Shown here: one piece after another, positions 58,763 through 64,000 of the stretch
How the letters are laid out: every line of letters begins with the position of its first letter
Numbering within the stretch: the first letter of the stretch is position 1
Origin: Panorpa germanica
Lineage: Eukaryota; Arthropoda; Insecta; Mecoptera; Panorpidae
NCBI GenBank assembly: GCA_963678705.1
Contig: OY783207.1
Location: 24,836,001-24,900,000 of the forward strand
Length of the DNA: 64,000 nucleotides
Reading direction: 5' to 3'
Program-made: the position numbers and the translations under genes
The notes under the pieces: model-generated
Told to the model about the DNA's origin: nothing
Databases searched by the model: none
The model's input: the letters and a program-made list of their open reading frames with translations, nothing else

Positions 58763-60722
58763 ATGACTAGAAAAGGGAAATTAAATAAAAATGGAGGCCA
58801 GGTGGGTTACAAATGTAATGGTATCGCTTTCTCTTAATCTACCAAAAATTGTGCTTAATTGTGTGGTAGTTCGCTAGTATCAACAGTAGACAAAAGTATA
58901 GTCAGATATTAAGTACAAATATTTTTATTTTACATTAATATTTTATTTTCTTCGGAAACTGTATTCAATACAAACTTAAGGTTTATATATATAGTAAATA
59001 TAACCACTTTCTTGAGATGTATGACAACGCTGCCCAATGCAACGTAACCACTTTAGTATACTTCGGATTCCAACGTTAAACATCTTACATAGTATGTTGC
59101 CAAGTCGCAATAGATATCTCAACAACGCTATGCTGTTTTAAATATATATCAACTTTAAACTTTTATATTCTTTTTACTAACTGATCAAACAATCAAAAAA
59201 ACAGTCAAAACTTTCCTAATTTAATGCTCTACAGTATATTAGTTTTAAAAAAGGAATAGGCCACATGCAAATAGGCGTTTTTATTGTCATTCAACCTTAC
59301 GAGGATGAGGATTAAGGACACTTATATTAATATTTAGCATCATATTTTAATTTTTAAATAATCTTTAGCAAAATGATTTTATTAGTGAACTTACTTAATG
59401 AAAGTAATACACTTATAGCCCAATTTCCAGAACCATGAAAGGCACTTACCTTACATGAGGGCCGGTAGTTCTAATTTTTGGATATGTTTTAAAGTTAGGG
59501 CTGTTAATGAAAACTCCAACTAAGGAAATGCATTGCAATATGATCATGTACACGTATTTTTCAGTGCAAGTCGATAGAAGATAAAAAGAATCTTGAGATT
59601 AAAAAATCTGACCAAGCGGAGAAACCAAATTCAAATCTAGAGGAAAGACAAACTAAGGATATGAGACAGAAACAAAGCCAAAGCCTTTCTAACATCGAAC
59701 CCTGCAGCGAAATCCTTGATGAAAATGGTAAAGGGAAAGTTCTAGATCAAAATGCTTACTGCAGCCTCGTAGAAGATTACAGTCAATTGCAAATCTGTTC
59801 TACAAATAATAATTTAGATCAAAACCCGGAAAATAAAATTCTAGATGAGAATTTGAATCAAAATGATCAGAACTTTGTTACTCCTAATAAGAATTCAACG
59901 GATTGGACCGTTGTAAACAGACGCAGTCGAGACAAAGGAGATGAACGAAAGCAAAATCTTACTAAAAGAAGCAAATCAAACCAGAGATGTACTCTCAAAA
60001 GATTTGAATTTGGCATAAATGATTCCTATAAAAATTACTACGTTAATAGTAGAAAAAATATCAAAACGCCCCCCAAAATGCAGAGTAGAAATGCCAATAT
60101 GAAATCAAATCACCTTAATAATAATAATGATGGTTATGGCTCGTCGATGGGTGTAGGAAAAAGTACCAAACAAGAAGAAATCTGGAAACTACAAAATCAC
60201 AATTCATACAAGTATTCAGATCAAGTTTTAAGCCAATATCAAGAACCCTGGATCCCATGGGAAGAAAATAGACTAAATCCTGGATTTAATCCCATTGTTA
60301 TGCCAGTTCATGTGTTTGATGATCATGTAAACAAACGAAGACGAATTCCACCTCCAGTTAACAATTCAAATCAAGGATTTCCTAAAAGAGCAAGAGGTAA
60401 CAGAAACCAAAAAGATTATATATATCAACAGGTGATTCCTGTGACCAACAATAACATAAACAGGGAAGACGGAAGTGGTACCAGTGATAATGTGGAGTCT
60501 GTGATTCGGGAAAAGCGCCTTACTCCAGAAGACTTGGCCGACGGGAATAGGTATGAAAATATAATTCATAGGAGTCCTTCAGGCAAGCATTTTATCACAC
60601 TTAAGAACAGGGCAGCCCCGGATGCACTGGTTCAGTATCACGTCGGATACCTGACCATTCTAGGTCGGGTGAGAAAGTGGTTGAACAATATCGCACATGA
60701 CTCCAGCAGCAATAAGGGATAA
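58763..60722 (+). CDS. Orphan 398 aa disordered Asn/Lys-rich protein
   Basis: Two coding exons, 58763-58801 and 59565-60722, joined in phase 0. Exon 1 starts eight bases... after an acceptor (cttgcag at 58751-58757), so a noncoding exon precedes it. The long frame has its first ATG at 59661, but the 32 codons before it are open back to an acceptor (tttttcag). The protein starts 'MTRKGKLNKNGG' and runs through low-complexity Asn/Gln/Lys sequence with repeated 'LDEN/LDQN' near residues 60-110. Then come 'DWTVVNRRSRDKG', a basic cluster 'NKRRRIPPP' (a nuclear-localisation-like motif) and 'KRARGNRNQK'. The C-terminus is more ordered: 'KRLTPEDLADGNRYENII', 'GKHFITLKN' and 'GYLTILGRVRKWLNN'. No known domain recognised; probably nuclear. 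It follows the array on the same strand but shares no motif with it. Confidence 0.75.
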
Positions 60723-61106
60723 TTCATTGATTTATGCGATGACTTGCGATGAAGAGTGATTGTACTTTGAGTAACATCGTGTGACTAAGTAGAAGTTTTA
60801 GCCATGTTTTTTAGTAAATAAAACTGACGCAGTTGCTGGATCATGGAGCTATAAGTAACTGAAATTTTAACAAAATTTAATATTGACTTCTGTGATTTTT
60901 TTAATATTAAGTATAATTGTACATCAGAATTTGACAAATAAAAAATAAATTTTTATTAGAAAAAAATAATTTCAGTTTATGCTGTTTATAAAAAGTTACT
61001 TAATTTAATGTATGCGAGTATACCGCTAAATGTTTTGGCGGGTTCACACGTGCGTGTCCAATTATTTGTGCTTTTTGACAATTATTTGAGGTCAAGTAGA
61101 AATGCA
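60723..61106. other. 3' UTR and spacer
   Basis: AATAAA at about 60818 and again near 60936-60950 follow the stop and are likely poly(A) signals of the 398 aa gene. Nothing else seen. Confidence 0.45.
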
Positions 61107-61560
61107 CGATCAGGGGCGGCCTTAGCCATTGCGAGACCCCGGGCAGCAGATCTTTACGAGGCCCCGAGGTGGCAGATCTTTGCGAGGCCTCGGGGTGGCA
61201 GATCTTTGCGAGACCCCGGGCGGCAGATCTTTGCGACGCACTTGTTCTTTGTATAATTTATGTAAATTGTAAGTAAGTATTTATGATGATAATTGACGAG
61301 AAATAAAATTTTATATTGGAAGATTTATAAAAGTTAACAAGCGCAAAGACGACAAATATTAATGATGATAAACTAAGACACATAAATGCCTTAAACGATA
61401 TTCGCAGTGATTCTAGTGGGATTTCTAAATAGCGAGACGCGAGATTCAAATACATATATAGTAATAAATTTTTCTACGTGGGTTGTTGCGCGAAAATGCG
61501 AGGCCCCTACAAGAGCGACGCCCCGAGCGGTTGCCCTGCTTGCCCCCCCCCCCCCCCAAG
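61107..61560. mobile_element. GC-rich MITE with 25-bp tandem repeats
   Basis: It starts near 'caggggcggccttagccatt'. From 61132 to 61233 there are four units of 25-26 bases of the form 'cgag.ccccgggtggcagat' plus 'cttt'. The right end has 'gcgacgccccgagcggttgc' and a run of 15 C at 61543-61557. A relative is at 23520-23700. The GC content is far above the surroundings. The superfamily is uncertain, possibly hAT. Confidence 0.6.
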
Positions 61561-61864
61561 GTTTTATACGAGTATTTTCCGAATCACCTGTCTACATTTA
61601 TTTCTAAAATATGACAAATATTCAAATCCCAAACATTCATCCAAACTTTCGCTTGTTTGTTTGATAATTGTCAAACTTCGGTGACATATTAATTAATACT
61701 TTCATATTAAAGAATGAATAATAATTTTTTTTACAAATTTAAAATAATAAACAATATAGAATAATACATATTTTGATGTTACATTATTAATAATATTTTG
61801 ATATATATTATGTATAAATATTTTTATTTTAAGTTATGTTTTGTTTTTGTGCATTGTTGTGTTT

Positions 61865-61995
61865 GGTACCTAAAACATGCTCGAAGCAAATACTTGGGCG
61901 CTTTGTGTACGAATTCCAAATGTTTGCCAACTGAGCACGAACTACGTGTCCACATATATGTGCCTTTGTAAACCAACACCAAATGTCTGAACCCG
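61865..61995. repeat. Dispersed repeat shared with gene B intron
   Basis: 'tgctcgaagcaaatacttgg', 'ttccaaatgtttgccaactg' and 'agcacgaactacgtgt' match 28170-28320 in order. Confidence 0.65.
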
Positions 61996-62089
61996 CCATA
62001 AAATGCTTCCCACAATAATTTGTACAATTACGTCAGTCTGTCAAATTACATTTAAAACTATTCTAACGTTCTAATACTCATTTAATCTA

Positions 62090-62740
62090 ACTCTTCTCCT
62101 CGTGTAACTTTTATCTATCTCCCATTTCTACTTTGAACGCTCGATCTTGTTCTCTTTCTCCTCTTCTATCCTGTACGTCCCCAATCCACGTCCTTTATGC
62201 TTTACTCCTTTCAACAACTTCTGTATCTCCATTTCACTGTCTACTTTTCATTCGCATTCTCTCTTGGTATGTTCCAACGTCTACTCTGTTCCTTATCTCT
62301 TTCATCTATTTTGGGATTGGGAAATGAGGAGAAAGGAAACAGATACTGGGCAAATAGAAAGGATAGAATGTGTAGAGTGTGCGAAACGGAGATTGAAACA
62401 CTGGAGCACATTAAGTTTGATTGTCAGGAAAAAGTAGTGAGCAAGATGAATATTGGGCAGCTATTAAAGGGAGGCAGTGAAGGAAAGAGGTGGATGACGG
62501 ATATAGAAAAAAGAACTAAAAACAGGACAAAAAATAATCTCGATATCTGATTTGCATGGGGAACATGAAAAGAGAGGAAGTACTAAAAGTATGGAATATT
62601 TTTTTTTTAGTTTTTAATAAATAAATAAAGTTTAGTTTTAAGGTTAATTGTTAAGATAAGAATGAAATGTAATAAGAAATAGAATACGGTAGATTGTAAA
62701 GCCGAAAGGCAAACACAATTAATAATAAATGAAATAAAAG
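62090..62740. mobile_element. Two non-LTR fragments in opposite orientation
   Basis: 62090-62310 is pyrimidine-rich and fits the minus strand of the purine-rich non-LTR family. From 62311 a + copy begins abruptly with 'LGNEEKGNRYW', the Cys motif 'CRVCETEIETLEHIKFDCQE', 'IGQLLKGGSEGKRW' and a tail 'gtaaagccgaaaggcaaaca' near 62697. The junction suggests inversion during insertion (twin priming). Confidence 0.75.
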
Positions 62741-62749
62741 AATAATTAT

Positions 62750-64000
62750 TAAGCAGTTAATTATTTATGTTCTATACAAGAGATGTTACTATCAATTTTT
62801 ACTGAAACATCATTGCTATAACGATCTTGACTACAGCTCCGACCGAATCCACAACAAAGGCAAACTCCTGCTTGTTCCTATTCAACGTAATTTGCTGCTG
62901 AAATCTTAATTTAAAATATTTCACAAGTAAGTACTAAATATTTATTGTACATTGTTTAATCATAAATTAATTTTAATAAGTTTAAGTGACATTGATATAA
63001 GCAAGCCATGTCTCAAGGTACAATTATAGGTCAAACCTATAGTAGGATTAACTACACGCTGTCACACCATATAGGACAGTACTCCCAAACCTCAATTTAC
63101 ACGGTAGATACGTTCGAATTATATTAGCGTAAAAAGAAATCGTGTAAAAAAATACATGCTGCATATGGTAAAATTGAGGATGTGTTCCACAACTTTAAAA
63201 ATAACCATGCAACATTAAAAAAGAATATTATAATCTAAAGCCGTGTTGTTACAAAATTATAAAAACCTATAATTTATAAATTCTACACAGTATGTTTACA
63301 CATTTCTACCATATTTGTATTAAGGAGGTACAGGACGTAAACGTAAATGATGAAAACGTCGTGAAATTTGGAGGGTCGATACAAATAGTTAAAATACATG
63401 CTGTCTCAAAATTTTAGAGACTTAGGGTTCATAGTTTTCTTTTTATACATGATTAAAAATAGTCATTTTCCATACAAAACATAATGTTTAGCTCAATTTC
63501 ACCACATAATATAACTTTTAACTATAAAAAAATGGTGACACGGCTTTCAAAAACTAGATGTATATAAAATAATATTTTCGGTAACTTTCGTAAAAAGAAT
63601 ATTATCAAAAGGATACCTATATACGAAAATATTTAAATAAAACCAGTAAGAAACAGTAATTGTGGGTTATGAGCCGGCAACGTTGCAAATGCCAACTTGA
63701 GCAGGAAATTTAAAATCGGAATAAATATTATATAAAATATAACAATTTATTTGTCACGTAAATTTACAGTGTTGCCAAATTTATTATTCCTTTTTCAAAA
63801 TATTTAATTTGAATTTAAATTGAATTAATTAAAGAAGAAATACACATTTTAGTCTATAAGCGCATACATAAAAAACATAAATAATTATTGTTTCAATTAG
63901 AAATAAAGTTCATTTTAACGAGCTTATATGCGCGCACGTTTATTACCTATTACATTACTGCATTACATTCATTAAAGGAGCTACATTACTTTCAGTAATA
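62750..64000. other. Terminal stretch with one dispersed repeat
   Basis: 63325-63680 is a + copy of the 40.4-kb family (aaggaggtacaggacgtaaa, tgatgaaaacgtcgtgaaat, tgtgggttatgagccggc). No gene seen in the rest. Confidence 0.6.

Noticed and set aside
61008-61256. 82-codon frame with repeated Arg/Pro/Gly motifs
   Set aside because: It is the translation of the 25-bp tandem repeat inside a MITE.

Overview
This is an AT-rich eukaryotic window, almost certainly from an insect genome; I cannot fix the order from sequence alone. The evidence is spliced genes with GT/AG introns and AATAAA signals, secreted NPC2/ML-domain lipid-binding genes of the kind expanded in arthropods, and dense remnants of insect-type mobile DNA. 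These remnants include several non-LTR retrotransposon families with TAA-type tails, a tRNA-derived SINE, mariner-like, hAT-like and Harbinger-like elements, and foldback elements. Genes fill only a small part of the window.

Region 1 (about 1.8-17.5 kb) is an NPC2 cluster. NPC2-1 (1866-3740, +) and NPC2-2 (6026-9809, -) are complete, convergent three-exon paralogues with the same exon 1 (67 nt) and exon 2 (293 nt) lengths and the same intron phases. A third, much more diverged NPC2-like gene on the minus strand is represented by three 3' exons (16234-17451); I could not find its 5' exons. The stretch from about 17.5 to 22.6 kb is mostly decayed retrotransposon and repeat DNA.

Region 2 (about 22.6-56.5 kb) is the most interesting part. 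It holds eight small genes in head-to-tail array, all on the + strand, which I label A-H. Each encodes an 80-183 aa protein from two main coding exons joined at a phase-0 intron. Exon 1 carries a helix with a Y/S...L pattern and usually a Trp before a second helix. Exon 2 carries a helix ending in a motif like 'EGLV', followed by a short beta-hairpin ending in a pattern like 'G..LY'. This reads as a split winged-helix fold. The proteins are strongly diverged, yet genes A-G share recognisable 5' leader blocks and several share a 3' UTR block. That contrast suggests duplication of whole units followed by fast protein change. Gene H is divergent: it appears to have a separate tiny first exon, lacks the shared leader, and has an acidic/Ser-rich tail with a basic nuclear-localisation-like motif. 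I do not recognise the family.

Region 3 (about 57-61 kb) holds one more + strand gene for a 398 aa, Asn/Lys-rich, largely disordered protein of unknown function. The last 3 kb is repeats.

Nothing links the NPC2 cluster and the winged-helix-like array functionally, beyond both being tandemly duplicated families. The functional idea for the array (DNA- or nucleic-acid-binding, fast evolving) is inference from the fold-like pattern.
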